Counted from the stretch's first letter, positions 34,851 to 47,471 are shown. The stretch is DNA of 64,000 bases from Eriocheir sinensis (GCF_024679095.1 NC_066531.1:2682566-2746565); one strand, 5' to 3'. Notes: generated by a model not told the origin, from the letters alone. Program-made: numbers and translations.

Positions 34851-35636
34851 TCAAAGTTCACACTGACAAATAAAGTGAGTGCTCGCCTGTAAAGTCTGCG
34901 GACCTGACTGATAGATCTGAGACGGGACCCTTCAGGAAGTAACTTGTCCCAGAACGCTCGTCCACGAACCGCTTGGGCCCGCAATACATGACCCCGGTTT
35001 GATGTGGCATGTGGTAGGTTATCGAGTCAACTATTTCTTACGTTACTCTAAGTAGGAAAAAACAAGAGCCAGTCAGCTTGTGAGGTTGCTTCAGTATCTG
35101 AGTCATATCCTCCTCGGGCAGGCGAGAGGCGGGCCGGGGCTGTCACGAGGCCTGCTCTGTAACGTTTGTGTAGACGGGTTAACTCGGCTGGCAACGTTTC
35201 TAAGTGGCTGAGTGGCTGGCTGTGGATCGAAGCCCACCTGAGTCTACCTCTTCCCCTCACTCCCCACCCCTCACTCACCCTTGACTTGGCTCCTTCCCCT
35301 CTTTCAACCTTGTCCTCAGCTTGTCTCTCCTATTTCCTACTTCCATATGTTGTGGAAAGCATGATTCCAGCACTGCATAACCCGCCTCCATAAACGTCAC
35401 TTCTTAAAATCTCTTCCTTCCCCCTTTTTCGCTTTCTCTCTCTTCCTCTCCCCTTCCCTCCCTTCCTCCTTCCGTCCTTCCTTCCCCTGACAACAAGGAA
35501 GTGACTCAAACACTTGGCACGCCCACTTTTTTTTTTCTCCTCCTCCGTCTGAAGATTTTTGCCCCTGTGTTATTGACCCAAATGTTCTACAAACTTACTA
35601 CAGCAAAGATGTCGCAGTGGGGGCTCTCGCATCATG
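34851..35636. other. no gene recognised
   Basis: A pyrimidine-rich zone at 35400-35490. No repeat family or coding pattern recognised. Confidence 0.5.
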
Positions 35637-35649
35637 GGTCCATATTCTG

Positions 35650-35727
<78 letters not shown>

Positions 35728-35848
35728 TTGATAAGACATTCGTATAGGTTGTGTTAGTAGTATTCCCTTGGGTAGTTTTAGCCTCCCTGGTGACCTTTGG
35801 AAAGAGTTATGAGAGCTGGAAATGTCTAAGAGTACAGGCCTTATTAGT
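35637..35848 (+). mobile_element. MITE F with an internal AC microsatellite
   Basis: Left GGGTCCATATTCTGAAAC, a 75-bp AC tract (35652-35727), then ATTTGATAAGACATTCGTAT and the F body to GGAAATGTCTAAGAGTACAGG. In other copies the same position holds only AGACACCCACACA. Confidence 0.75.
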
Positions 35849-36220
35849 GGTTTATTGCTCGTGTGGAGGCCTCGAATATCGTGTCAGTAGCGAGCTTATC
35901 CATGACGGTTAGACTCTTTTTGGATGACCCGCTCTGGAGACCTCAAATCCCCTCAGCTGCTCATCCTTTTCCATCTCTCTCTCTCTATGGGAATCTGATT
36001 TACGATTTAGTTGATGTAGTACAGGATTTACGCTGCGTGGCATTGACAGCTGATACGGTATGTGTGATGGCGGTATTGATACTGGTGGTGGTGGTGGTGG
36101 AAGATGTCAGTCAGAGGTGGTAGAGTTTAACAGGTGGAATTGACTGCGGGTGCGTGCATGTGTGTGTGTGTTCTGCTATCATGTGAGTGCGGGAACCTTC
36201 CAGTTTAGGGCAGACCCGCG

Positions 36221-36221
<1 letters not shown>

Positions 36222-36252
<31 letters not shown>
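36222..36252. repeat. (AC)n microsatellite
   Basis: Clean AC tract. 35849-36221 has no recognised gene. Confidence 0.9.
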
Positions 36253-36254
<2 letters not shown>

Positions 36255-36344
36255 ACACTCATGGACACATTTTGAGAAGTAAAACAAGACCCCGTGTTGG
36301 TGTGTGTGTGTGGGGAGGGGGGGGGGGTGTTGAGGGGGGTCAAA

Positions 36345-36810
36345 ACATGTCTAGAACGTGATGTCGGATGGTGAATGTCAGAAAGAGATAATGTCCAGTC
36401 TGATGGTAACTGGAGGTCATTGATTGAGGTTCTGCCGGTGAGAGAGAATGTCCAGAACGAGAGTGGGAAGCTGAATGTAAGAGAAGTGATGTTGAGATTG
36501 ATGATGTCTCTAGTGATGCGTAGAAACAGATGTTGAAGGTTGAATGTGAGAGACAATTGATGTTTGAGTCTAATGATTGTTGTTTTATGATCTGTGGAAA
36601 TAGATGTTGGAAAATGAATGTTAGAGAGAAAAGAAGTTGAGTAATGATGTTTTTGATGTGTAGAAACAGATGTTGAAGGTTGAATGTGAGAGACAATTGA
36701 TGTTTGAGTCTAATGATTGTTGTTTTATGATCTGTGGAAATGAAGTTGAGTCTAGTGATGTTTTTGATGTGTAGAAACAGATGTTGAAGAATGAACATCA
36801 GACAGAAATA
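36345..36810. repeat. diverged tandem repeat with a 140-bp near-exact copy
   Basis: AGAAACAGATGTTGAAGGTT at about 36521 and 36661, with related AATGTCAGAAAGAGATAATG-like blocks. The minus-strand frames rich in SLTFNLQHLF are repeat products. Confidence 0.8.
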
Positions 36811-37217
36811 ACGTTGTCTAATGCTAACTTGGTGATAACTCCTGTTCTTTCATTCACTGCATAATTGAGGGGGCAAGCTTAGTTAGACCGTTCCTGGACA
36901 CTGCTGGCTCTCTGCTCCCGTGAATAATTGAGACTGAAGGGCCCAGGGCGTGCTGGTTGAGAGGTGTGCTCCAGTGTTGACTTAGATCGTCCTAGGAACC
37001 GTGAAGTCTTGAATAAACAAAAAAATATGTCTCTCGCATTTATGTCTTTGTATATAAGGGCTAGAAAATTTTAATTGTTCCCCATTGAAGCAACCTCATT
37101 CCGTTTTCTTTTGCTAGAGTTTCAATGGTTTCAAGTTATGTATTTGATGTTTATTGAAGTCATATTTACAATGGATTTCCACGGTGACTAAAACAAGATA
37201 GTATGATGACAGTTACC

Positions 37218-37220
<3 letters not shown>
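36811..37220. other. no gene seen
   Basis: AT-rich unassigned sequence. Confidence 0.5.
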
Positions 37221-37265
<45 letters not shown>

Positions 37266-37378
37266 GGATCAATTTATAATCGCTTCATCTGAGGTGTTCG
37301 TCCGTGAGTGAGTGACGAGGGCCTTCAGAGTATTGCCTCGTGTGTGTGTGTGCGTGTGTGTGCGTGTGTGTGTGTGTC
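37221..37378. repeat. (GA)n and (GT)n tracts
   Basis: GA at 37221-37261 and an imperfect GT tract at 37340-37377. Confidence 0.9.
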
Positions 37379-38390
37379 CCCTGTTGTCCCTTGAAGACTT
37401 GAAGGTTAATTCGGACAGGTGCGTTGGGGTGCCAAGGAAAAAAATGCTCTCTTAAAAAAATGCAGACGATGCCCAGGTATTTAGGGGACGGTGCTGAAGC
37501 CGGTCTCCGCCCCGCCCCGTCCGGTCCCGTCCAGCCCCGTTCAGCCCCGCCCCTTCCTTAGGTTCACTCTCACTCTCGCGACGGAATAGAATAAGGATAG
37601 GAAGGAGGATGAAGATTTAGAGAAGAGAGCAAGTCCCTTCCTTCCTCTACCAAGTTTAACTCCTTCTCTCTCCCTCCCTGCCTCCCCCTCCAAGGAAATG
37701 AAGGAGGAAGAAGCGACGGAATATAATAAGGATAGGAAGAAGGGTGAGGTGTGGAATTAGGATGAAGATTTAGAGATTTAGAGAGAGCAGATCCCTTCTT
37801 CCTCTACCCAGCGCCCAGTGAAGGAGGAAGAAGCGGAGGAACTGCATAAGGATTAGGATGAGGATTAGGAGAGAAAAGACGCGAGAAGGACCTGTTATGT
37901 GTAGAATTCGAACCTCTCTCACCTTTCTCTCCCCACTTTCACCCCCCTCTCCCCCCTCCCCCTCACGCCCACTCAATGAAATACCTCCCACCTTTCCCTC
38001 CCATCCCCGCCCGCCACGCCCACGCCGCAATGTGTAATAAGCGATATTAGCCCGCATCAAAAATGCAGATTGGCGTACCGCGGGGTTGGTCCCAAAGCGG
38101 GTTACAGGGAGAGCGTCAGCCAGTGTAGGGATGTGCCCAGACTATCCCGTCGACCTGAAGAAGGGAGGCTGCGGGGCGGGGGAGAGGCGGGGCGCTGGTC
38201 GTGTGTCTGGGCCGCCAATCACGACCCGGCCGCGGCTGATGCTCTGCCCATAACCTTACCCCCCCTCCCCCCTCGCCCCCCCCCTACCCGATCCGCGTGG
38301 AGTTTTTTGCGTTGGGTCGCGCGCTGCGGAGAGGACCTGCCCCTTGTGTTTAGCATTTTTACTCAAGGTGACCTGCCTGTACGGCCACCA
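37379..38390. other. no gene recognised; local duplications
   Basis: CCCGTCC/CCCCGCC short repeats at 37500-37560. GAAT(A)GAATAAGGATAGGA recurs at 37580 and 37720. 37905-38030 is pyrimidine-rich. Confidence 0.5.
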
Positions 38391-38391
38391 G

Positions 38392-38392
<1 letters not shown>

Positions 38393-38436
<44 letters not shown>

Positions 38437-38478
38437 AGCAAAGTCTCGTACCTCCAAATACTCATGCAACCATAATAT

Positions 38479-38547
<69 letters not shown>
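38393..38547. repeat. two (AC)n tracts
   Basis: 38393-38431 and 38482-38547, about 50 bp apart. Confidence 0.95.
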
Positions 38548-38548
<1 letters not shown>

Positions 38549-38688
38549 TGGACGCATACACCCATTTGACAGGAAGTTATACAGGAGTTGTAACCATGGC
38601 TGCCCCGACAACAATTATGATTTTTGTTATTTATGGTGACGCCGCTACTAAGCTTTCAACATTAACAACAACAACAACAAATAAGACT

Positions 38689-38954
<266 letters not shown>

Positions 38955-39256
38955 AGCACGTCACAACTCACCCACGCCAGAAACAGTACAACGCCCACGC
39001 CCACATCTGTACAACGCATGGGCGAGAGGGCTGCGCTTGGATTAGAATCATCCCAGCAGCAATACACTGCAGTTGAGGGAGGGGGCGGGCGGGGGGGGAG
39101 GGGGGGGTTGAGGGAGCGGAGGGGGGTTAGGGGGGGGTAGCTTTATCACCCACCTGCACAGTCGTTAAAACTCCCCCAATTTCCTCTTGTTGGTAATAAT
39201 TCAATATTTGAACCACTAATTTCAGTCGAGGGAAGCGTCATTGTGTTGTGCTGCGG

Positions 39257-39257
<1 letters not shown>

Positions 39258-39318
<61 letters not shown>
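39258..39318. repeat. (GT)n microsatellite
   Basis: Clean GT tract. A G-rich patch lies at 39075-39138, and 39319-39700 shows no gene. Confidence 0.95.
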
Positions 39319-39321
<3 letters not shown>

Positions 39322-39699
39322 TGATGCTGAGGGATCGAATTTGGCCTTTCCTCTTCGTTATTTTCTCTCACACAACGGAAGAGACAAATAAGACATCAAT
39401 TCACTACAAGCGGAAAAGTTGCGCTATAGTTGTTGCCCTCATTTCTATTCATTCACTCTAATCGTATCACCAAACTCCCTCTAAGCGAGACTGGTACGCG
39501 AGGATTGCAGAAGAGAGTTGTAAGTCGTTTAGGGCTTCAGGGGACGATATTTCACTGTATATCTCTCCGCTGCTTAGTCGGGCAGCGGTGGAATCGGTCA
39601 GCATGCCCTTAGCCCACTCCGTAAATCCCCGGCTGCGTTCTGAGTTACAGGAAGGAGTATAAGAAACGCTAACATTCACGAATCACACTCTCTCTCGGG

Positions 39700-39975
39700 T
39701 TTTGGTCAGTGCAGTCTAAGGTCACCTAGTCAGTAACTCACCTAATGTTATGAGTTACGTGGGGGAGTCTACGAGGAGGTACATCACACGAACCTAACAT
39801 ACTCTACCATCGGCCCAGTAAAGAGACAGTCAGCGGGTTTTGGTCAATGCAGTCTTAGTTATCCCAGTCAGTAGCTCACCTATGTTATGAGTTACGTGGG
39901 GGAGTACTCGAGTTAGGCAAGGAGTATACGAGGGTCTTAAACACACTCTCACATCGGCCCAGTATAGAGTCAGTC
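39700..39975. repeat. tandem duplication of about 135-140 bp
   Basis: GTTTTGGTCA(G/A)TGCAGTCT and ATGTTATGAGTTACGTGGGG occur in both copies. Confidence 0.8.
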
Positions 39976-40680
39976 AATGCGTTCAGTCGGCCTGGCAAAC
40001 ACAGGGCTCCACCTCCACCACCTCCACCTCCATCATAGCAAAGTCACCAACCAGTTCCTCACTCGCATAACCTAACGCATAAGTCCACAAGGGAATCGAG
40101 TATCTCTTCGTATACTGGACAGACCTGCGAGGACCGAGTCACCTGTTGATGAGATGGACGAGTGAGGAGAGAAACAAAGAAGTACAGATGAGTAAGACGA
40201 TAGGAGAGGAAGGAAGGAAGGAAGAGGAGGCCATGAGGGAAGAGAGTTAGGGAAGGAGAGAAAAACAGGTGGATATTGCAAGGCCTGGCGGCGGGAGAGG
40301 AAGGAAAGCGGGAGGGAGGGAACGAGAGATGCCAGCCTCACCCATGTTCAGGAAATTGTATCGGGTTCATGTGATTCACGGACACTAACGCGGGATAACA
40401 TTAATAACTGAAAGGAATGTACGTACACAGTGAGAGATATGATGCGTAAGTGAATGTTAGCGGGATATACGAGAGAGGGGGAGAGGGAGAGAGAGAGAGA
40501 GGGGAAGAAACACACGATAGAGACAGATCCAAACATATTAAGGAAACGAGAGAAAGATGCAAGACAGGAGAATAAGCAACGAGAGAGCGACGGACAAAGA
40601 GGTAACGGAGAGAAAGCGAGAGAGAGAGAGAAAGAGGGAGAGAGGGAAGGGGGAGTGACGTCAGGCTTGCAGGTGTAGTT
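39976..40680. other. no gene seen; GA-rich
   Basis: Purine-rich from 40140 onward with short GA and GGAAG repeats. The frames are repeat products. Confidence 0.55.
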
Positions 40681-40772
40681 TGTGGGCGGGAAGAAAGGTA
40701 TGGCCGGGCAAGGAAGGGTTGAACTTACCTGTGTTAATAAGACGCCTTACCTGCCGCCAGTCTGTCTGCTCA

Positions 40773-41255
<483 letters not shown>

Positions 41256-41378
41256 TTATACATGAGACATATTCTGAGAAAGCTGTGAATCACTCTTGCC
41301 GGGAGAGCCCCCTTTTGCCCTCCCCTGCCCTGCCCCTCCACCTCGTCCCCTCACTTTCTCACGCTCACGTCTGTCACT

Positions 41379-41381
<3 letters not shown>

Positions 41382-41420
<39 letters not shown>

Positions 41421-41509
41421 GTTGTAGGTCCGGAGATAGCATGAACGAGACGAGACGATAGATTATAGTGATGACGAGACCGCGCTTCAAATGTTAAGGT
41501 CAAGGAGTG

Positions 41510-41549
<40 letters not shown>
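41382..41549. repeat. (AC)n and (GT)n inverted pair
   Basis: AC at 41382-41417 and GT at 41505-41549, about 88 bp apart. Confidence 0.9.
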
Positions 41550-41552
<3 letters not shown>

Positions 41553-41689
41553 GCTGTTCATGGCTCGACATTCCTAGTCAGCTGTGTTTACTGAAATATT
41601 TAATGCTGTCTTGACGCGGCGATACGGGCAGAGAGAGAGACAGCGCACACGGCCAATCCAGGTCACTAATTCCTAAAGGTTCGCAGGTT

Positions 41690-41910
41690 GATATATTATA
41701 AGACACTCGCTACTCACATCAACTATTTCTAAAGGTCAGAGAGGGGGTCAATCGGGTTCTAATGAGTGTTTCTTCAGGTTCACGGTACAGAGGAAGGGTC
41801 AGACTACCACCAGGGTCATAAAACTACCCCTGGAAATGCCCACAACTCCTAAGAAAGCCTTGTCGAATATGTGTTCTTGGGCAGCGAAATGTCTTGTAAT
41901 ACGATTCTGG
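41690..41910 (+). mobile_element. E-type MITE, single unit with both ends
   Basis: Left TATTATAAGACACTCGCTAC, right GCGAAATGTCTTGTAATACG: the ends are inverted repeats of each other. One internal unit lies between. Confidence 0.85.
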
Positions 41911-41977
41911 CAGTCTCTTCGCTGTGCCCCGCTGTTGTTACTTAATTGACAATGATGTTGCTCGCTGTCTATCTGTT

Positions 41978-41982
<5 letters not shown>

Positions 41983-42014
<32 letters not shown>
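41983..42014. repeat. (AC)n microsatellite upstream of exon 42066
   Basis: AC tract ending 51 bp before the exon acceptor site. Confidence 0.95.
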
Positions 42015-42017
<3 letters not shown>

Positions 42018-42065
42018 CTACACATACGGTACTTTCCTTGTTCTCACCGTGTGTCTCCTCGGCAG

Positions 42066-42463
42066 GGTGGGCGCGACTGGCACTGCTGTTGACGCTGGTG
42101 GTCAGCTCCGTATCTGCCGGGCCCGTGAGGGAGAGAAGAACACACCGAGCCTCCGCACACCAGCGACACACAAGCCTCGACTGGCAAATCACACAGCAGA
42201 GGCTCAGGAGATCAGAGCATTACAGCAGTTCAAGCAGTAGAGGAGGAAGCAGTAGGTTCAGCAGCACCATGGGAGATCAGCCAGACGAGGCGGGCAGCAG
42301 TCACAGCAGTGGGCGCAGCAGCAGGATGGCGGATGTCCACTGGTCTCAGCCATGCACGGGGCTCGCTCGGAACCCAAGAAAGAAGCCCCATGAGCTCACC
42401 AAACATATCCTGCACGAGCTCTCCCTAGCGCATAGCTTCCTGGGCGTCTTCAAGGACAAATAT
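42066..42463 (+). CDS. exon of putative secreted four-helix cytokine-like protein (signal segment to helix A)
   Basis: The exon follows a good acceptor (TCCTCGGCAG, ending 42065) and stops at a consensus donor TAT|GTAAGT (42463/42464). It starts by completing a split Gly codon, then reads WARLALLLTLVVSSVSA, a signal-peptide core with a plausible cleavage before GPVR. Next come about 75 polar residues rich in Ser and Arg, with an RSSR furin-like site before MADV. A single Cys (residue 137 in the 325-residue model) precedes a basic NPRKK stretch and an amphipathic helix, PHELTKHILHELSLAHSFLG, which I take as helix A. It joins exon 54854-55312 in phase 0. Just upstream is an AC microsatellite (41983-42014). 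The strong splice signals, biased composition and matching partner exon make coding status likely; the family assignment is inference. Confidence 0.8.
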
Positions 42464-42566
42464 GTAAGTATTAAGTACTGTTGACCTTCAATGCATGCCC
42501 CCCCACCTCTCCTCCGCCTTCCCTCACCCCCGCAGCACGCTTCATTCATTGCCCTGTGTAGCGCTG

Positions 42567-42912
42567 GGGGCTTCGTGGTGCAGTGGTTAGCACACTCGGC
42601 TCACAACTGAGAGAGCCCGGGTTCGATTCCCGGGCGGAGTGGAAAAATTTGGGCGGCTTTTCCGATACCCTACGCCCCTGTCCACCCAGCAGTGAATGGG
42701 TACCAGGTATTAATCGGGGGTTGTGTCCCGTCTCCTGGGGTCTGTTTCCTTCTCCTATAATTCCTTCCCCTTCTGTCTCTCTCCGGCATATGACCACAGA
42801 TGTTGCGCCGACTAAACGAAACTTTCCAACTGCTCCCTTCTCCTATAATTCCTTCCCCTTCTGTCTCTCTCCGGCATATGACCACAGATGTTGCGCCGAC
42901 TAAACGAAACTT
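42567..42912 (+). mobile_element. SINE A with duplicated 3' tail
   Basis: Full element to about 42829, then the last 80 bp (CCCTTCTCCTATAATTCCTT ... CGACTAAACGAAACTT) repeated. The same duplication with the same junction (CCAACTG(C/T)TCCC) is in the copy at 58555. Confidence 0.9.
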
Positions 42913-43171
42913 CCCAACTTCTTTCCTGTGTTGCGCCTTGGGTATCTGTCTCCTAATCACCTTTGTTTCCTCTGGTGCATATGTTTTTTTCTGGTTTTCC
43001 TCCTCCTCCTCCTCCGTCTCTCAGTCACCGGACACAGTCATGGCCCGCCCGAGGGTATTGCTTGAATGTAACTTTCTCACGCCCACACACGCCCACGCGC
43101 CCGCTCACCGCCGTCCCCAGCCCCGTCCCACACATACCCTTCTCAGCTTCCCCGGGCACACCGCATAGGTC

Positions 43172-43695
43172 GGGGTCTTTCGCTTCTCATATCAACTATT
43201 TCTAAATGTCAAAGAGGGGGTCAGTCGGGTTCTAATGAGTGTGTCCCTAGGTTCATGGTACAGAGGAAGGGTCAGACTACCACCAGGGTCATAAAACTAC
43301 CCCTGGAAATGCCCACAAACTCCTACGAAAGCCTTGTCAAATATGTGTTTCTTTAGGTTCATGGTACAGAGGAAGGGTCTAACTAACACCAGGGTCATAA
43401 AACTACCCCTGGAAATGCCCACAACGCCTACGAAAGCCTTGTCAAATATGTTTCTTTAGGTTCACGGTACAGAGGAAGGGTCTAACTAACACCAGGGTCA
43501 TAAAACTACCCCTGGAAATGCCCACAAACTCCTACGAAAGCCTTGTCAAATATGTGTTTCTTTAGGTTCACGGTACAGAAGAAGGGTCAGACTACCACCA
43601 GGGTCATAAAACTACCCCTGGAAATGCCCACAACGCCTACGAAAGCCTTGTCAAATAGGTGTTCTTGGGCGGCGAAATATCTCATAACACGACCC
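43172..43695 (+). mobile_element. E-type MITE with four units
   Basis: Units at about 100-105 bp from 43245, alternating AACTCCTACGAAAGCCTTG and AACGCCTACGAAAGCCTTG, right end GCGAAATATCTCATAACACG. Confidence 0.85.
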
Positions 43696-44144
43696 AAACA
43701 ATCTCTTTGAACTTCAAGACTGCAATGCCTTTCTTTCTTTTGTCCGAACCGTCTGATTTCCCTTCCCTTCCCTTCCTCCTCTCTCTCTTTCCTCTGTCAG
43801 TGTCCCCCGCCCCCCCCCACCCCCCCCACCCCCCCACCCCCCTCCCTGCATCTCTCAACAGACCAACATTTCATAGTGCTGAGATCATGATCCCAGTAAC
43901 GCGCGATTAGATAGAGACTACGTTCTCGGCATGCCTCCCTGACAGAGTGACGTTCTAATCGCTCCGTGGTGTAACTTTTGGGTTCACTGAGAGATAGTCC
44001 ACTCACCTCGTCCTCCTCCTCCTCCTCCTCTGATCTCTTATGGTGTGGGTTGCCCTTTCTTCTCAATCTTTCTTTCCTTCTCTCCTCCTTCTCCTCCTCC
44101 TCCTCCTCCACCTTTCCTCCCTCCTCCTCCTCCTCCGCCTGTTT
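43696..44144. other. no gene seen; C-rich and CTC-rich
   Basis: CCCCCCACC repeats at 43800-43845 and CTCCTC tracts at 44010-44140. Confidence 0.55.
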
Positions 44145-44336
44145 GATTCCCGGGCGGAGTGGAAAAATTTGGGCGGCTTTTCCGATACCCTACGCCCCTG
44201 TCCACCCAGCAGTGAATGGGTACCAGGTATTAATCGAGGGTTGTGTCCCGTCTCCTGGGGTCTGTTCCGTCCCCTTCTGTCTCTCCGGCATATGACCACA
44301 GATGTTGCGCCGACTTAACGAAACTTTGCAACTTTT
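44145..44336 (+). mobile_element. SINE A, 5'-truncated
   Basis: Starts in the B box (GATTCCCGGGCGGAGTGG) directly after a CTC tract, then a tail with small deletions. Confidence 0.9.
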
Positions 44337-44738
44337 TCCTTCTCCTCCCTTCCCCTTCCTCACCTCATTTTGTCTGCGTGTCAGGAAGTCAAAAGGTCAA
44401 ATGACTCGTGCACTCGTCGGATATTCCTCGGAGTCTTGATCGGCACACGTCTGGGCTCAGCTTTGGACGTTTTTTCACGACTTACGCTGCCTTGCCTTTC
44501 ATCCGCAAGAGCTGACCTGCTTGGGGCTCGACAGGTCTCCCGTTCCCCTCCTCCCCCTTCCCCCCCCTGCCGTGTGACCAAGCACCGCCCTGGGTTTGTT
44601 CCACCGAGGCTTCCAATGAGTTAGGTCACTGTCCCGATGAACTGTTCAATGCTAAATCGCTTTCGTAATTGATCTTCTTTTTCGTTTACTGTAATGACAT
44701 GTAAAATTTGAAGGGGAGACTCACTGGGTATATAAGGT

Positions 44739-44740
<2 letters not shown>
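44337..44740. other. no gene recognised
   Basis: A TATATAAG occurs at 44730, but the GT microsatellite 11 bp later makes a promoter unlikely. Confidence 0.5.

Positions 44741-44788
<48 letters not shown>
44741..44788. repeat. (GT)n microsatellite
   Basis: Clean GT tract. Confidence 0.95.
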
Positions 44789-44791
<3 letters not shown>

Positions 44792-45066
44792 CCATTAATA
44801 ACAAACTAAAAACGGTCAGCTTCAGGGCCGCTGTACATAGCCAAAAAATAGAGTCATCGAGGCCTTACACTCTATAAGAATCGGCGAACGCGCGCTGATT
44901 GAGGGAGTCACGTTAGGGAGGGAGGAGAGGCAGAAAAACATGAAAGGTGGGATTAAATCATGTCAGGCATTTAGTGAAAGTGGGGGCAGGCACAGCAACC
45001 CCAATGTGTGTAGAGGGAAAGAACTCCATCAAGATATATAGAAGTATGCCGTGTATGTCTTTGGGA

Positions 45067-45311
45067 GGGGGCCTCGTGGTGCAGTGGTTAGCACACTCGG
45101 CTCACAACCGAGAGAGCCCAGGTTCGATTCCCGGGCGGAGTGGAAAAATTTGGGCGGCTTTTCCGATACCCAGCAGTGAATGGGTACCAGGTATTAATCG
45201 GGGGTTGTGTCCCGTCTCCTGGGGTCTGTTCCCTTCTCCTATAATTCCTTCCCCTTCTGTCTCTCTCCGGCATATGACCACAGATGTTGCGCCGACTAAA
45301 CGAAACTTTCC
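45067..45311 (+). mobile_element. SINE A
   Basis: Full head with CTCGG/CCGAG anticodon stem and CTCACAA loop (CAC, Val-type). Small deletion CCGATACCCAGCAGTG in the body. Confidence 0.9.
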
Positions 45312-45404
45312 TTTCTACCATGAAAACAAAGTAATAGTATATTGAGTAAAGTAACGTTAGTAATATAATCTAAAACACTAAAAACCACTGTTGTATCCCT
45401 CAGG

Positions 45405-45645
45405 TCGAATATTGCTCATTTTGTATCAAGGATGAGACATTTCGCCGCCCAAGAACACCTATTTGACAAGGCTTTCGTAGGAGTTGTGGGCATTTCCAGG
45501 AGTAGTTGTATGACCCTGGTGGTAGTCTGACCCTTCCTCTGTACCATGAACCTAAAGAAACACTCATTAGACCCCGATTGATCCCCTCTTTAACCTTTAG
45601 AAATAGGTGATATGGGATGGTACTGTCGTGTAATACCAACCCTAT
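45405..45645 (-). mobile_element. E-type MITE, single unit with both ends
   Basis: GATGAGACATTTCGCCGCCC on the left and TTTAGAAATAGGTGATATGG near the right, one unit between. 45646-45990 has no recognised gene. Confidence 0.8.
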
Positions 45646-45993
45646 ACAAGGCTTTGCTGCCCTACTGTCTCAAATGTATCATATAAAAACCGCCTCCATA
45701 CCGGACTTGCATAGTTTTACACTTGTTTAACGTAACGCCTGATTTCCTGGGGTATAAATCACTCCTAAGCCCACGTCAGTCCAAATTCACCTGATAGGGA
45801 ATAGGTCAAAGGGTTGATGTCACCGTTGATGTCGTCACCTCCCGGTTGTCGCTTCTATTCCAGGAGGCGGGAGTACCCTTTGCCCCGTGCAGATGGCGTC
45901 CCCTCCACAAATTACAGGGGCTCGCGTTTACCACGGGGTTTTTAGGCGTGGCAAAAGAAACAATCGCGGCTATTTATGGAGGTGGAGTCTTAT

Positions 45994-46055
<62 letters not shown>
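45994..46055. repeat. (GT)n microsatellite
   Basis: Clean GT tract. Confidence 0.95.
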
Positions 46056-46060
<5 letters not shown>

Positions 46061-46347
46061 GTCTCAGAAAACACAATCCACCATTTACATAACACAAAAC
46101 AGCCGTGGGGTGTATCACGTTTTTGTGGTGACGTCAGGCCTGCGTCACCGCCGCGTCACGGTTCCGTCACGCCCGGCAAGTGGGGAGGGGGTGGGTTGGT
46201 GGGGGGTGGATGGGGGCTTATCTGGATGCTGCCATTGGCCCATACGATATTTACATTTCGACATTGTTTCCAAACTTAGAATGTGGTTACAAATCCTTCT
46301 TTCCTTCCCCTCCTACTCCTTCCTTCCCAGGCTCCTCCCCTCTTCCT

Positions 46348-46350
<3 letters not shown>

Positions 46351-46395
<45 letters not shown>
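46351..46395. repeat. (AC)n microsatellite
   Basis: Clean AC tract. Confidence 0.95.
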
Positions 46396-46398
<3 letters not shown>

Positions 46399-46694
46399 TT
46401 AATTATCAGTAATAAGTCTATCGCTACACTTCTTCAGATAAAACAATCTATAAACCGGAAATCGGCCCTCATGACCCACTCCCGCCTTCCCTGGTGATAA
46501 AACAACAATGTACACAAGCTCTAAGCGTGAATTACGAACGGAATGGACGCTTGTGTGTTATGTGTCTGCGTCTGAGTAACGTAATGAAAGGCTCGGGGTT
46601 ATCAGGCGTGTTGGCAAACGTCTCTCGAATGTTACACTTGATAACATACCTCGTCGACACTTCCTTATCTTGTGTATGGAACGTTATGCTGCTT

Positions 46695-46966
46695 TGATAT
46701 AAGAACATAAGAACGTGAGGAGTCTGCAAGAGGCCGGTTGGGCTATACAAGGCAGCTCCTGTACACTCCACCCCACCTTACCTCACCATCCATGGCCTTA
46801 TCTAACCTCTTCTTGAATGTATCTACGGTATTGGCACCCACAACATGGCCCCCAAGCCTGTTCCACTCGTCCACCACTCTACTGGTACTCAACCTTACTC
46901 TCTTCACCCCCAAACCATGCATATTCTTACACCCTTTCGGCCCTCAGAACTACTATCCATAGGCTT
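46695..46966 (-). pseudogene. LINE 3' end (reverse-transcriptase C-terminus)
   Basis: The minus strand reads RVRLSTSRVVDEWNRLGGHV then VGANTVDTFKKRLDKAMDGE and ends in a GTTCTTATGTTCTTATATC 3' tail. It interrupts a sequence that is continuous at 48590-48685. Confidence 0.85.
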
Positions 46967-46987
46967 ATAAAACCGTCATCTTAATAT

Positions 46988-47153
46988 AGGGTTAGGTTAG
47001 GTTAGGTAAGGCTAGGTTAGGTAAGGCTAGGTTAGGTTAGGTTAGGTAAGGCTAGGTTAGGTTAGGTTAGGTTAGGTAAGGTTAGGTTAGGTAAGGCTAG
47101 GTTAGGTAAGGCTAGGTTAGGTAAGGTTAGGTTAGGTTAGGTTAGGTTAGGTC
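46988..47153. repeat. interstitial telomere-like tract (TTAGG variants)
   Basis: About 165 bp of GGTTA units mixed with GGTAA and GGCTA; GGTTAGGTTAGG equals the arthropod telomere repeat TTAGG. Confidence 0.9.
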
Positions 47154-47232
47154 AGTTTTATTTTTATCATCCTTATTCTTGTTCTAATCACTAGTACTAG
47201 CATTTACAATCAATGTACTAGTAGCAGCAACA

Positions 47233-47248
47233 GTAGTAGTAGTAGTAA

Positions 47249-47285
<37 letters not shown>
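47233..47285. repeat. (TAG)n microsatellite
   Basis: TAG units with one AATAG interruption. Confidence 0.9.
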
Positions 47286-47425
47286 TGTGTTAGCGTCACA
47301 GGTCACCAGGAGCGTCACTTGCAAGGAACAAGGACGCGTTGTAATCGTGTTTTATCCCACCCCTATCGATAAGGCACATCCTCTTGCTATCTCCGTTAAA
47401 GGTCTTGGCGCCGAGATATCAGCCT

Positions 47426-47429
<4 letters not shown>

Positions 47430-47471
<42 letters not shown>

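Noticed and set aside
38070..38639. 189-codon plus-strand frame
   Set aside because: Crosses two AC microsatellites and has no splice or family support.
42049..42240. 63-codon frame overlapping exon 42066 in another phase
   Set aside because: Does not continue through the donor in phase with the last exon and lacks the signal-like segment.
44727..44740. TATATAAG as a promoter
   Set aside because: A GT microsatellite starts 11 bp downstream and no initiator or exon follows.
46988..47153. True chromosome end
   Set aside because: Only about 165 bp, degenerate units, and ordinary sequence on both sides; a second copy occurs 1.7 kb away.
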